Positions 17,406 through 26,677 are shown, counted from the stretch's first letter. The stretch: 64,000 nucleotides of DNA from Vibrio ishigakensis (GCF_024347675.1 NZ_AP024882.1:124001-188000); one strand, 5' to 3'. Notes: a model not told the origin generated them from the sequence alone. Numbers and translations are program-made.

Positions 17406-17559
17406 TATATCCAAATCACCTCGTGATCTCTTAAAAGATAACTGACCTGTGCTGTAGAAAGTTTCTGCGGCATGGATGCCGCAGTAAAGCCATCAAGGAT
17501 GATTTAACGGCGTCTTTCGGAAGTACAGGTTAGTTAAACCACAAAGAAATTTGGATATA
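17406..17559. repeat. Foldback/MITE-like element between nrfD and nrfE
   Basis: A 154-bp stretch with nested inverted repeats. The outer arms are TATATCCAAAT (17406-17416) and ATTTGGATATA (17549-17559). Second arms are AACTGACCTGT (17440-17450) and ACAGGTTAGTT (17525-17535), with one G-U in RNA. At the centre is a 9-bp perfect hairpin, CTGCGGCAT/ATGCCGCAG (17465-17484). The TA steps at each end could be a target duplication. There is no ORF. It interrupts the nrfBCDEF operon and may be a small mobile element or a processing/attenuation structure. Confidence 0.55.
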
Positions 17560-17587
17560 TCACCAAGCCCATACTGAGCTTGGTGAT
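17559..17587 (-). terminator. Hairpin just after nrfD
   Basis: ATCACCAAGC and GCTTGGTGAT form a perfect 10-bp stem beginning 5 bp past the nrfD stop. The tail has no clean U-tract, so it may act as a partial terminator or an mRNA 3' stabiliser for nrfBCD. Confidence 0.5.
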
Positions 17588-17592
17588 AACGT

Positions 17593-18540
17593 TTAGATAA
17601 GCGTCATCTGTCCTGCGTACAGAACAAAGGTACGTAACATCAATACGCCTATCAGGCTAAGGCTAGTCACTACCAACACAAAACCGTGGCTGTGTTTGGT
17701 CTTGGCTGGAGAGAAGTAGTTCATGGCAAGTGGCAACAACATGCCCAAACCAATTACACCAAACCAAAACCAGTTGGACCAGAAACCGCCACCGATCGCA
17801 TTCCATGCCGCCGCTTCATGCTGACCACCTGCGAAGATAAGGCCAGTGAAAAAAGTCACTAGAACGAACAACTCAAACATCACTACAGGGCGCTCAAAGC
17901 CGTGAATCCACGCGACACTCGAGCTGTGTACGTCCTCTTTAAACACTAAGATGCCGAACATCAAACAGGCCGCGGCACCAGACGAGAGGCTGGAGAACAA
18001 GAACAGGATTGGAAGCACTGGGTTGTTTAGCATTGGGTAGGTTTTCAATGCAGATAGTAGGAAGCCCGTATAGGCTGCTAGCGCAATGGCCAAAAAGCCA
18101 AGGAACAGCTCGATACCATTCTCATAGCGTTTGAACCACTGCAGTAGACCATCCACAAAGCTCAACTTACCACCAAGGAAGCCAACTATAACCTCACGGA
18201 AGATGATACCGATCCAGACAAACAGCACCGCCATATACACCTGGAATAGGATCACACCCATGGACATCACTGAGGTCGGATTGTAGTAGATCATGATCTT
18301 CCAGAAATCTAACGGCTTGGTTAGATGGAAGATCAGGATCAACAGGCCCACTATGATGCCAAACGGTGCCAGCCAAGCGATCGCCTTCATGATGCCATTT
18401 TGTGAAGCATCACCTTCAATGACCTTGCGCTTCAGATACAACCCGACAATAACCGCACCCGCAGACATACCCGCTAGAAACAGGTAGATGGCGATGATCC
18501 AGTCCCAGACCAGAGAATCAAAATGAAATGCGCTACTCAT
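17593..18540 (-). CDS. nrfD: NrfD, membrane quinol dehydrogenase subunit
   Basis: A 315-residue NrfD/PsrC-family integral membrane protein with about eight to nine hydrophobic helices. It oxidises menaquinol and, with NrfC, passes electrons to the pentaheme NrfB. Its ATG overlaps the nrfC stop by one base (TAATG). Length matches E. coli NrfD (about 318). Confidence 0.9.
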   Translation of the reverse strand: MSSAFHFDSLVWDWIIAIYLFLAGMSAGAVIVGLYLKRKVIEGDASQNGIMKAIAWLAPFGIIVGLLILIFHLTKPLDFWKIMIYYNPTSVMSMGVILFQVYMAVLFVWIGIIFREVIVGFLGGKLSFVDGLLQWFKRYENGIELFLGFLAIALAAYTGFLLSALKTYPMLNNPVLPILFLFSSLSSGAAACLMFGILVFKEDVHSSSVAWIHGFERPVVMFELFVLVTFFTGLIFAGGQHEAAAWNAIGGGFWSNWFWFGVIGLGMLLPLAMNYFSPAKTKHSHGFVLVVTSLSLIGVLMLRTFVLYAGQMTLI

Positions 18541-19226
18541 TACACCTCTCCTTTCGCGAATGGAACTTTGTACAACTTAGGTTTAGTGCCTAGCGTTACC
18601 TTGTCACGGTAGACAGGACTAGATGCTATGGCCTTGGAGACATCGCTGCTTGGGTCATTGAGGTCGCCAAAGATAAGCGCCGTAGTTGGACAACTTTCAA
18701 CACAAGCAGGTTGTTTACCTTCAGCGAGGTTGGTGTCGCGACAGAAGTTACATTTGTCAGCCGACTTGTTTTCAGGATGGAAGAAACGAACCTGATAAGG
18801 ACAAGCCGCCAAACAGTAGCCACAACCTACACATTTATCATGATGCACGTCGACGATGCCGGTTGTTTCGTCTTTGTAAGCTGCGCCGGTTGGGCACACA
18901 TACACACAAGGTGGATTTTCACAGTGCTGACAAGAAGTGCGAGTGAATCGATACTCCACATCTGGGAACTCACCAACAGGTTCAGAGCGCTCAATCTCAA
19001 GGCGAGATACGCCCTCTGGCACCTTGTTTACTTCCCGGCATGCCTCGGTACACGCGGTACAGCCAATACAGGCATTCTCATCGTGTAGCATACCTAGCTT
19101 GACGCTAGTTTCTGCCTCTGTGGTGGCAAATGATTTCTTGCTGGAAACCACGCTTGCCACCCCAGTGCCTGTGGTAAACATCACAGCTCCCGCGCCAGCA
19201 AGGAAGTTTCGTCTAGAACAACTCAT
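18540..19226 (-). CDS. nrfC: NrfC, 4x[4Fe-4S] electron transfer protein
   Basis: A 228-residue Tat-exported ferredoxin (SCSRRNFLAGAG at the N-terminus) with four Cys clusters: CIGCTACTEAC, CQHCENPPCVYVC, CVGCGYCLAAC and CNFC with a later C-x3-C. It links NrfD to NrfB at the periplasmic face. The start is 4 bp past the nrfB stop. Length equals that of E. coli NrfC within a few residues. Confidence 0.9.
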   Translation of the reverse strand: MSCSRRNFLAGAGAVMFTTGTGVASVVSSKKSFATTEAETSVKLGMLHDENACIGCTACTEACREVNKVPEGVSRLEIERSEPVGEFPDVEYRFTRTSCQHCENPPCVYVCPTGAAYKDETTGIVDVHHDKCVGCGYCLAACPYQVRFFHPENKSADKCNFCRDTNLAEGKQPACVESCPTTALIFGDLNDPSSDVSKAIASSPVYRDKVTLGTKPKLYKVPFAKGEV

Positions 19227-19230
19227 ATCC

Positions 19231-19818
19231 CTACTCCTTCTCTTCGCGGGTCTGATTAAAATCAGAGTGACAATCTACGCACATATTCACCAACTGCTTG
19301 CGCTCATAGGAGAGCACCTTGGCGTCGGTGGCGTGCAGTGTGTGACAGTTTGAGCAGGTTAGATTTTTGGCGTGCACATCGTGCGTCCAACTCGCCTCTC
19401 TTAGATTCTCTGAGCTATGACAATCCATACAGGTATTATTGGCCTGTAGAATGGCATCGGTTGAAAGGTGTGTCTTGCCCGTACCCGCTTGGGATTGAGC
19501 ATCAGAGAACTTAGTGACTGTGGAAGCCCCATCGCGGTGATCGGGACCTATATTGCCGTGACAATCAGTACAGTTGGCCTCTTTGCCTAGTTTTTGCATA
19601 ACGCCCTCACCGTGAGATCCGGCTAAGGTTTGCTTAGAGTCCTTGTGGCACTGAATACATTTATAGTCTTTGTCACGAATGTATTCGACTTTATGACGGT
19701 CAGATGTTGAATCACTTTGGACACCATCATCGGCCATAACATTATTTGAGAAACCAAGTAAACAGGATGCAAATAGCAGACTAAGCATCATGGACTTGAT
19801 CAATATAATATTGCCCAT
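19231..19818 (-). CDS. nrfB: NrfB, pentaheme cytochrome c
   Basis: A 195-residue periplasmic cytochrome with a signal peptide and five CxxCH heme motifs: CIQCH, CTDCH, CMDCH, CSNCH and CVDCH. It is the direct electron donor to NrfA. SD AAAGGATACA precedes the ATG. It is first in the minus-strand nrfBCDEF unit and divergent from nrfA. Confidence 0.92.
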   Translation of the reverse strand: MGNIILIKSMMLSLLFASCLLGFSNNVMADDGVQSDSTSDRHKVEYIRDKDYKCIQCHKDSKQTLAGSHGEGVMQKLGKEANCTDCHGNIGPDHRDGASTVTKFSDAQSQAGTGKTHLSTDAILQANNTCMDCHSSENLREASWTHDVHAKNLTCSNCHTLHATDAKVLSYERKQLVNMCVDCHSDFNQTREEKE

Positions 19819-20247
19819 TGTATCCTTTCCTTAAAACCAAAATATTCCACGCGGAATTTTGATTAGAAACTAAAACCCCTTGAATTCCTTGCACCGAACT
19901 CAAGTGAAATTAATTCTTATTTAGGATAAGCCACAACGCTTTTACCTTATAAAGTCTACGCCTAAACCCCTGATACAGATAATAAAACCCGTCTATTTTG
20001 CGAGCAAAATCACTGCCTAAATATGGATTTAAATAAGTGTGATAAAGGTCTCTGATAGAAATTGATGTATATCAAATGAAACTAAATATGAAAAATAATT
20101 TTTAATATTTGCAGTAAAATTAATATATCCGAGACATTATTTTGGATACTCAGAACCTATTTATATATAGGTTTTACTCCAATTCTTTTTTAGGAATCGT
20201 GACCACAACGCCGTTCATAAAATTAAGAATATGGAGACAAACTCGTC
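19819..20247. promoter_or_regulatory. Divergent nrfB/nrfA regulatory region
   Basis: This 429-bp gap is AT-rich and non-coding. The clear element is an FNR box at 20062-20075, listed separately. No equally good FNR box was found close to the nrfB start; a half-like TTGAT lies at about 19860. A short ORF at 20142-20330 overlaps nrfA in another frame and is not credible. Confidence 0.6.
20062..20075. promoter_or_regulatory. Perfect FNR box upstream of nrfA
   Basis: TTGAT-GTAT-ATCAA matches the FNR consensus TTGAT-N4-ATCAA exactly. If FNR acts at -41.5, transcription would start near 20110, giving a leader of about 138 nt before the nrfA ATG; AT-rich sequence near 20096-20102 could serve as the -10. 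This fits anaerobic activation of nrfA, as known in E. coli. Confidence 0.8.
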
Positions 20248-21666
20248 ATGAAACAGTGGAAGCTTGGGTGGATAGCACCGTTAGCGCTTTTCGGTGCCTT
20301 GAGCGGCAACGCCTTTGCCGAATCGTATAGCCAGGAGATTGTTGACCCTCGCAATGAGGCGTACGAACAAGTACATCCTGATCAATTTCATAGCTGGAAA
20401 GCCACCAGCGAAAGCGAACAAATCGACGATGCTCTAGCAGGAGATCCAAACATGGTGATCCTATGGGCAGGCTATGGCTTTGCTAAAGACTACAACAAGG
20501 CTCGTGGCCACTACTATGCCATCGAGGATCTACGCAATACCCTACGTACCGGTGGTCCAACGGACGCAGAATCTGGTCCTATGCCTATGGCGTGCTGGAG
20601 CTGTAAAAGCCCTGACGTAGCGCGTCTTATCGATGAGCGCGGCGAGGACGGTTACTTTGAAGGTAAATGGGCACGTCTTGGCGGGGAAGTGGTTAATGCC
20701 ATAGGTTGTGCCGACTGTCACGACACCAAGAGCGATGGCTTCAAGAAGGGCGAACCTGCTCTTAAGATCACCCGTCCTTATGTAGACCGTGCCATGACTG
20801 CCATTGGTATGCCGTTTGAGGAGCAGTCTCGTCTTGATCAGCAAGCCTCGGTATGTGGTCAGTGCCACGTTGAATACTACTTCGTAAAAGAGGCGAAGAA
20901 CGCGGTTAAGTTCCCATGGGATATGGGCACCAATGTGGATGAGATGGAGCAATATTATGACGCTCTAGGCTTCGCAGACTGGACCCACGGCGTATCTAAA
21001 GCCCCAATGCTAAAAGCTCAGCACCCTGAGTATGAAACATGGCGTGACGGCATCCACGGCAAGAATGGCGTGGTCTGTGCAGACTGCCACATGCCTAAAG
21101 TAGAGCGCGAAGATGGCACCGTTTACACCGACCATAAGATTGGCAACCCATTCGATCGCTTCGAAGACACCTGTGCTCAGTGCCACACCCAAAGCAAAGA
21201 CCAGCTTCACAGCATAGTGGCTACTCGTAAAGGTCAGGTTCTGAACATGAAGCTAACCGCTGAGAAGCAGATCGTTGCCGCTCACTTTGAAGCAAAAGCG
21301 GCATGGGATGCTGGTGCTACTGAAGACGAAATGAAAGATATCCTACAAGATATCCGTCACGCTCAATGGCGCTGGGACTATGCAATCGCATCACACGGCG
21401 TACATATGCACGCCCCTGAGGTTGCTCTTGAAGTGCTAGGTACTTCGGTTGACCGTGCAGCAGATGCTCGTGCGAAACTGATTCGTCTTCTAGCAACCAA
21501 AGGCATCACTGATGAGGTTCAGATCCCAGATATCTCTACTAAAGAAAAAGCACAAGCAGCTCTTGGTATGGATATGGACGGCATGAACGCTGAGAAAGAA
21601 CACTTCTTGAAGACAGTAGTGCCGAAGTGGGATGAGGAGGCTGAGAAGCGTGAGGCGACTTATTAG
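20248..21666 (+). CDS. nrfA: Cytochrome c nitrite reductase NrfA
   Basis: Periplasmic pentaheme enzyme that reduces nitrite to ammonium with six electrons. A signal peptide (about residues 1-24, ending AFA) is followed by the lysine-ligated active-site heme motif CWSCK (residues 116-120) and four CxxCH motifs (CADCH, CGQCH, CADCH, CAQCH). At 472 residues it is the usual length. A perfect FNR box lies 180 bp upstream. Codon bias is strong, which suggests high expression. nrfG follows on the same strand; the remaining nrf genes are divergent. Confidence 0.96.
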   Translation: MKQWKLGWIAPLALFGALSGNAFAESYSQEIVDPRNEAYEQVHPDQFHSWKATSESEQIDDALAGDPNMVILWAGYGFAKDYNKARGHYYAIEDLRNTLRTGGPTDAESGPMPMACWSCKSPDVARLIDERGEDGYFEGKWARLGGEVVNAIGCADCHDTKSDGFKKGEPALKITRPYVDRAMTAIGMPFEEQSRLDQQASVCGQCHVEYYFVKEAKNAVKFPWDMGTNVDEMEQYYDALGFADWTHGVSKAPMLKAQHPEYETWRDGIHGKNGVVCADCHMPKVEREDGTVYTDHKIGNPFDRFEDTCAQCHTQSKDQLHSIVATRKGQVLNMKLTAEKQIVAAHFEAKAAWDAGATEDEMKDILQDIRHAQWRWDYAIASHGVHMHAPEVALEVLGTSVDRAADARAKLIRLLATKGITDEVQIPDISTKEKAQAALGMDMDGMNAEKEHFLKTVVPKWDEEAEKREATY

Positions 21667-21689
21667 GTAGTGAAGTAAATACGGTGGAA

Positions 21690-21727
21690 GATCCCGGATA
21701 TTTGCTAGACGCAAATTCCGGGATGAC
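21690..21727. repeat. Palindromic intergenic repeat, unit 1
   Basis: A hairpin-forming unit: ATCCCGGA ... TCCGGGAT arms with an inner TTGC/GCAA stem. It recurs inverted at 21784-21818. It lies 24 bp past nrfA and may act as an mRNA 3'-end stabiliser. It resembles the REP-like palindromes common in gammaproteobacteria. Confidence 0.7.
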
Positions 21728-21783
21728 GAATTGAAAGTGAGGTTGCCTTTAATTCGTGAAGAACACCACTGTACTAATTAATC

Positions 21784-21818
21784 GTCATCCCGGAACGCCG
21801 TTAGGCGTATCCGGGATC
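21784..21818. repeat. Palindromic intergenic repeat, unit 2 (inverted)
   Basis: It has the same ATCCCGGA/TCCGGGAT outer arms as unit 1, but the inner stem is ACGCC/GGCGT in place of TTTGC/GCAAA. Both bases of each inner pair have changed together, so the fold rather than the sequence is conserved. It lies just before nrfG. Confidence 0.7.
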
Positions 21819-21845
21819 TCCCCACCAACCCAAACTAAACCAAAC

Positions 21846-22475
21846 ATGCAGATACTATTCATCACCCTAACCCTAATCCTAATCGCGTTCTTCACCTTAA
21901 GAGTCGCGTTTAAACACCAGTCCCAGCCTAACCTAAAGGCAGGAAGCACTGTGGTGGGTATGATTCTGCTAACAACCCTAGTCTGGCTGTCTGTAAAACA
22001 GCCCACACCAGAATTTGAAACAGCACCAGAGCCTGTTTCCTACCCTGGGTTATTAAGCCAAACCCAAGACAAACTAAGAGATAATCCAAACGATTCAGAA
22101 GCCTGGTTTCAGCTAGGAAAGCTTTATATCCAAGACAACCAATTCCAATCTGCGCTCACCTGTTTTGACTACACCTTAAAACTCACCAAGGTGCCACACG
22201 CGGGCCACTATGCCGCCTTTGCCACCGCGCTCTACTATCAAAACAAGCAACGCATCACTCCACAAGTTCAGCACTATCTGGATCTAGCCCTTGAGAGCGA
22301 CCCTTTCAACGAGACCGCACTGCAATTAATTGCTTCCGATTATTTCATTGAGGCTGACTATCAAAACGCCATCAATACCTGGACTAAGATACTCGACTCT
22401 CAGAACCTAGGCGTGGATAGAGCTAAGGTTATCAATAACATAAACCAAGCCAAGGCTATGCTGCCACGCTCATAG
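21846..22475 (+). CDS. nrfG: TPR-containing NrfG-like cytochrome maturation protein
   Basis: One N-terminal membrane segment and a second near residues 45-60 precede TPR motifs (DSEAWFQLGKLYIQDNQFQSAL and following), the architecture of NrfG/CcmI-type proteins that bind the C-terminus of apocytochrome for the heme lyase. The frame opens at 21756 but the upstream part overlaps the palindromic repeat; ATG at 21846 (MQILFITLTLIL) gives a normal membrane anchor. It is downstream of nrfA on the same strand, split from it by the repeats, and would complete the NrfEFG lyase. Identification relies on context and TPR content. Confidence 0.75.
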   Translation: MQILFITLTLILIAFFTLRVAFKHQSQPNLKAGSTVVGMILLTTLVWLSVKQPTPEFETAPEPVSYPGLLSQTQDKLRDNPNDSEAWFQLGKLYIQDNQFQSALTCFDYTLKLTKVPHAGHYAAFATALYYQNKQRITPQVQHYLDLALESDPFNETALQLIASDYFIEADYQNAINTWTKILDSQNLGVDRAKVINNINQAKAMLPRS

Positions 22476-22615
22476 TCGCTGACTGATTCCTCTACACTAC
22501 TTTCACTAAACCTTATCTTGCACCAATCATGTGCAAATCTGTGGTAGAAATCCCTATGGATTGGCTTATACTGCACGCCATTTCTATATCCCAGATTTAT
22601 ATAAGGTGAACGAAA

Positions 22616-23974
22616 GTGGAAGAAAAACTACAGCCCAAATACGGACTGGGCACAGCCGTTTCTTTGGTTGTTGGTATCGTAGTTGGTATCGGTATCTTCT
22701 TTAAGGCAGGTCCTGTCCTGCAAGCAACCGGCGGTAACGGCACGTATGCCATCATTGCTTGGGTAGCGGCAGCGCTACTAACCACAATAGCGGCTATCGT
22801 AATCTCTGAGATCGCCTCGATGGGCTCAAAAACCGGCGGCCTGATGTCATTCAGTGAAACCGCTTGGGGTGAACGCTTTGGCTTCTTTGTCGGCTGGGTA
22901 CAAACGGTTCTGTATATCCCGCTTATCCTTTCTATCATTCTTTATTACTCAGCGGTATTTACCTGCGCATTCTTGCAGATTGAGCCTACCCTGCCAGCGC
23001 TTGCAGGCTTAAGTGCCCTTTACTTCGTAACCTTTGCAGCAGCGAACCTGCTGGCTGAGTCTCTAGGTGGATTACTACAGCGCGTTGCCACAGTTATCAA
23101 ACTGATCCCACTACTAGGTATCGCTCTGTTTGGATTCTTCCATCAAGGCGAAACCGTTCAAGCAGGTCAGGCAGCAATGGAAGCAATCAGTGATGTGAGC
23201 TTTGCTACTGCAATCGCAGCAGCCATGATCCCTGTGCTATTTGCGTTCGATGGCTGGATTTTCGTAACCACTATCGCACACGAAATCAAGAACCCTCAGC
23301 GCAACCTACCTCTTGCTATGGTAGGTGGTCTTGCCATCATCGGCCTTGTGTACGTGATGTTCACTACGGGTCTTCTGTCAGTGGCGAGCGGTCATGCCTA
23401 TGCGGCAGGTGAGATGGATGTGTCTGGCGTGGCCAACATCCTATTTGGTGAAGGCCTAGGCCGCACCCTAACCTTCTTTATCGTTATTTCTGCGCTTGGT
23501 GGTTTTAATGGTTTGATGCTGCTGGGTATGCGCATGCCATACTCGCTAGCGATGCGTCGTAACTTTGCAGGCTCAGAGGCGCTACTATCAGTTTCTCCTC
23601 GCACTAACCTTCCGGTTCGCTCGGGTCTCACTATGCTGGCACTGCTAGCTACCTACATGACTGTTGGCTTTATCCTAGCCGGTACTGGTGTTCACACAGG
23701 TATCTTCGACCTATACGGCGACCTACCAATCGCACTGATGTGGATCATCTACGCAGTACTATTCCTTGGTGTTTGGCGTCTGCGTAAGACTCAACCAGAT
23801 GCGAAGCGTCTTATCCGCGTTCCTGCACTGCCGGTATTCGTACTGCTAGCTATCGCAGGTACAGGCTATGCATTGTATGGCTTTGTACCAGCAAACATTA
23901 CCTCGTTCGCTCTATCTTGTGTAGTAGCCGCGCTTGGTCTGATTGTTTACGCTCGCTCTGAGGCGCGCGACTAA
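22616..23974 (+). CDS. APC-superfamily amino acid permease
   Basis: A 452-residue membrane transporter with about twelve helices. The first helix region VVGIVVGIGIFFKAGPVL carries the G-I-G-I-F motif of the LAT/APC family, and the segment with EIASMGSKTGG fits helix 3. Start GTG at 22616 with SD AAGGTGA. It most resembles neutral amino acid permeases or exchangers such as SteT-type proteins; substrate not predictable. Codon bias is strong. It stands alone and converges with a LysR gene. Confidence 0.85.
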   Translation: MEEKLQPKYGLGTAVSLVVGIVVGIGIFFKAGPVLQATGGNGTYAIIAWVAAALLTTIAAIVISEIASMGSKTGGLMSFSETAWGERFGFFVGWVQTVLYIPLILSIILYYSAVFTCAFLQIEPTLPALAGLSALYFVTFAAANLLAESLGGLLQRVATVIKLIPLLGIALFGFFHQGETVQAGQAAMEAISDVSFATAIAAAMIPVLFAFDGWIFVTTIAHEIKNPQRNLPLAMVGGLAIIGLVYVMFTTGLLSVASGHAYAAGEMDVSGVANILFGEGLGRTLTFFIVISALGGFNGLMLLGMRMPYSLAMRRNFAGSEALLSVSPRTNLPVRSGLTMLALLATYMTVGFILAGTGVHTGIFDLYGDLPIALMWIIYAVLFLGVWRLRKTQPDAKRLIRVPALPVFVLLAIAGTGYALYGFVPANITSFALSCVVAALGLIVYARSEARD

Positions 23975-24883
23975 TCAGCTGATATCAGAGGGGCAAAGTA
24001 TGGACTCAATCCAGCTTTGCTTCTCTTTTATGAACTCAATAAACAGCTTGGATTTCTGCGGTAGGTTTACCCTATCCTGATACACCATAAACAAGCTCTT
24101 ATCTTGCTCTATCCAGTCGGGTAGCAATATCTTCAGATCCTGCATTTTTCGCTCTCGATAAAGAGAAGCGGGCAACAAGCTCACCCCATAGCCGCTTATG
24201 GTCATGGTGCGTGCCACAATAAAGTCGTCACATAGCATGGCTGGCTCAGAGTTAATCTCATACCTCTCTCCTGCTTTAGCAAACTGCCACGGCAAGATAT
24301 AGCCCTCAATATGCGCTCGAATACAGGGCAATTCCAGAAGCTGGCTAGGATGATCCAACTCATCACTCACCGCATCTTTGTGTGCGGCCAACACATAAGT
24401 CACCTTGGACAACTTCATCGCAATCAAGCTGGAATCTACCAAAGGACCAAGGCGAAAAGCAAAGTCGATATTGTCTTCCGCTAGGTTTTGAAAGCGGTTC
24501 GAAGCTCTGAGGTCTAGTTTGATATTGGGATAGCGATTCAAAAACTCAGCCAATAAAGGAGCGAGCAAATCCTGACTCAAGGCGCGAGGCGCAGAGATGG
24601 TCAGCTTACCCATAGGGCTGCTCATCATGGTTTGGGCTTCATTGCTGAGCTCATACACGGTATCTGCTATCAAACGTGCTTTAGGCAGTACCTGCTCACC
24701 CAGTTCGGTCAATGAGAGTGAGCGCGTGCTTCTATTGAGAAGCTTGCCTCCGATCTCTTGCTCCAAGGATTGCACCTTACGGCTTACGGTTGTGGTTGGC
24801 AGATTCAGCTTTCGCGCCGCTTCTGCAAAGCTTTTGCACTCCACCACGGTAGCGAAGATAGGTAGTGCGGATATCTCTTTCAT
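23975..24883 (-). CDS. LysR-family regulator of the divergent NmrA-like gene
   Basis: A 302-residue LysR protein. The N-terminal winged helix is plain (FAEAARKLNLPTTTVSRKVQSLEQEIGGKLLNRSTRSLSLTELG, residues about 18-62), followed by a LysR substrate-binding domain. It is divergent from the NAD(P)-binding protein at 25008 with an operator-like palindrome between. This is the common arrangement in which LysR controls a ytfG-type oxidoreductase. Confidence 0.9.
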   Translation of the reverse strand: MKEISALPIFATVVECKSFAEAARKLNLPTTTVSRKVQSLEQEIGGKLLNRSTRSLSLTELGEQVLPKARLIADTVYELSNEAQTMMSSPMGKLTISAPRALSQDLLAPLLAEFLNRYPNIKLDLRASNRFQNLAEDNIDFAFRLGPLVDSSLIAMKLSKVTYVLAAHKDAVSDELDHPSQLLELPCIRAHIEGYILPWQFAKAGERYEINSEPAMLCDDFIVARTMTISGYGVSLLPASLYRERKMQDLKILLPDWIEQDKSLFMVYQDRVNLPQKSKLFIEFIKEKQSWIESILCPSDIS

Positions 24884-24897
24884 TGTCTATTTAAATT

Positions 24898-24915
24898 TAT
24901 CCCATATTCGGGATA
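24898..24915. promoter_or_regulatory. LysR-type operator palindrome
   Basis: TATCCC-ATATTC-GGGATA is a perfect inverted repeat just upstream of the LysR start, with a further GGGAT half-site near 24951. It fits a LysR recognition site in the shared promoter region. Confidence 0.6.
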
Positions 24916-25007
24916 GTAAAGCCCAATTTAACCATCTAATCAAACTTATTGGGATGACCTAATATTTATCTCAAGCAATCAAGCAGACAAACAAACAGAG
25001 GTTCATC

Positions 25008-25865
25008 ATGGATATCTTGGTACTAGGCGCAACAGGCAACACAGGCACAGCAGTAATCGAGCAATTAAAACAAACTGACGCTAAGTTTGGCGCTATGGTT
25101 CGAAACGCATCGGCAGCAGAGAAACTTGGCCTAACACAAAACCAAATACGTGTGGGCAACTTTGACGACAAGGCCTCTATGGTTGAGGCAATGAAAGGCA
25201 TCAAGCGCATCTATGTTGCAATGCCAGCGCACCCAGATAACCGTCTATGGATAGAGAATGTACTTGAAGCGGTAAAAGAAGCAGGCGTTGAGCACATGGT
25301 TAAGCTTTCAGGCATGGGAGCTAAGAAAGATGCTGGCTCTGCCATCATCCGCACTCACGCGGAGACTGACGAGTTAGTGGAAGCATCAGGCGTAACCTAT
25401 ACCATTATTCAGCCTAACTCTTTCTTCCAAAACCTATACGGCAGCCTTGAAACCATCAATGGCATGGGTCAGTTCTTCTTGCCTCTAGCAGATGCAAAGC
25501 AGAGCGTAGTGGATATCCGTGATGTAGCAGCAGTTGTCGTTACTGCACTGACTCAAGACGGTCACGAGAATAAAATCTACCTACTTTCAGGCCCAGATTC
25601 TCTAACCTTTGCGGAGCAGGCTGAAATCATCAGTAAAGCAGCTGGCAAAAAAGTGGAATACGTTGCGGTTTCAGAGCAGCAAGCAGCCGAAGCGATGAAA
25701 GGTGCTGGCATGGGTGAATGGCTATCAGACAATCTTGCAGAAATCATGGCTTGGTTTGGTGAAGGTCACTACGCCTACACAACCGATACCGTTGAGAAAG
25801 TAACAGGTAAGAAACCTCGCACTTTTGCAGACTTTGCCACTGAATTTGCTCACTCAGTACAATAA
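25008..25865 (+). CDS. NmrA-family NAD(P)-binding oxidoreductase (QOR2/YtfG-like)
   Basis: A 285-residue atypical SDR. The Rossmann motif LVLGATGNTGTAV lies at residues 4-16. Phe/Tyr-rich IIQPNSFFQNL and later blocks fit NmrA/HSCARG and NAD(P)H:quinone oxidoreductase 2-like proteins. The likely role is quinone or electrophile reduction, or redox sensing. Divergent LysR gene with a shared operator. A terminator follows at 25884. Confidence 0.85.
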   Translation: MDILVLGATGNTGTAVIEQLKQTDAKFGAMVRNASAAEKLGLTQNQIRVGNFDDKASMVEAMKGIKRIYVAMPAHPDNRLWIENVLEAVKEAGVEHMVKLSGMGAKKDAGSAIIRTHAETDELVEASGVTYTIIQPNSFFQNLYGSLETINGMGQFFLPLADAKQSVVDIRDVAAVVVTALTQDGHENKIYLLSGPDSLTFAEQAEIISKAAGKKVEYVAVSEQQAAEAMKGAGMGEWLSDNLAEIMAWFGEGHYAYTTDTVEKVTGKKPRTFADFATEFAHSVQ

Positions 25866-25883
25866 CCGAGCTTTGGTCCTTAG

Positions 25884-25909
25884 AAACGGCGCTTTATGCG
25901 TCGTTTTTG
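25884..25909 (+). terminator. Rho-independent terminator of the NmrA-like gene
   Basis: AAACGGCGC and GCGTCGTTT form a 9-bp stem with one G-U and a 4-base loop, followed by Ts. Confidence 0.75.
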
Positions 25910-26060
25910 TTTGTCTGCTGTTAAGCGATTGATAAGTGGATATGCAACTTTATACATTGAAAATCAGAAACTTAGATTGCAGTTAGATCTTTTCCTATTT
26001 GTGACGCAACCCATTAAACTCCGCGCTTAATTTTTACCAACATTTTTGAAAGGACGACTA

Positions 26061-26651
26061 ATGTCAAAGCAACTAGCCAACCCAGCACCACTAGGTTTGA
26101 TGGGTTTCGGTATGACTACCATTCTACTTAACATGCACAATGCAGGCTTCTTCCCACTAGATTCAATGATCCTTGCTATGGGTATCTTCTACGGTGGTAT
26201 CGGCCAAGTTATCGTAGGCACCATGTGTTTCAAACGTGGTGACACCTTTGGTACAACTGCTTTCACCTCTTACGGTCTTTTTTGGCTAACTGTTGTTGGC
26301 CTAATCGCTATGCCTAAAATGGGCTTCCCGGCGAGCCCAGCACCATTCATGGGTTGGTTCTTCGCAATCTGGGGCGTGTTCACAGGCTTCCTATACATCG
26401 GTTCTCTGCGCTACCCAACCGCGAAGCAAATCGTATTCTCTTCACTAACCATCCTTTTCTTCCTGCTTGCAGCAAAAGAGTGGACTGGTAACGGCACTAT
26501 CGGCTTTATCGCGGGTATCGAAGGTATCTTCTGTGGCGCTTCAGCTATCTACTTCGGTCTAGCTCAAGTGCTAAACGCTGAATACGGTCGCGTTGTACTT
26601 CCAGTAGGCGCACCAAAATTTGCAGCTAAGCCAGAAGTTGCTACTGCATAA
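26061..26651 (+). CDS. satP: Acetate/succinate uptake transporter SatP (YaaH family)
   Basis: A 196-residue membrane protein of the AceTr family with six hydrophobic helices and the signature NPAPLGLMGFGMTT near the N-terminus (residues about 6-19). It imports acetate or succinate with protons. The frame starts at 26046, but ATG at 26061 has SD AAAGGACG. Strong codon bias suggests high expression. Monocistronic with its own terminator. Confidence 0.93.
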   Translation: MSKQLANPAPLGLMGFGMTTILLNMHNAGFFPLDSMILAMGIFYGGIGQVIVGTMCFKRGDTFGTTAFTSYGLFWLTVVGLIAMPKMGFPASPAPFMGWFFAIWGVFTGFLYIGSLRYPTAKQIVFSSLTILFFLLAAKEWTGNGTIGFIAGIEGIFCGASAIYFGLAQVLNAEYGRVVLPVGAPKFAAKPEVATA

Positions 26652-26677
26652 TAATTAGAAGCTCCACGTTCTGATTT

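Noticed and set aside
17406..17559. Integron attC/VCR site
   Set aside because: It is a foldback structure, but it lacks the attC core motifs (GTTRRRY and RYYYAAC ends) and lies inside an operon, not a cassette array.
19850..19875. FNR box for nrfB (TTGATTAGAAACTAA)
   Set aside because: Only one half-site matches TTGAT; the other half departs from ATCAA at several positions.
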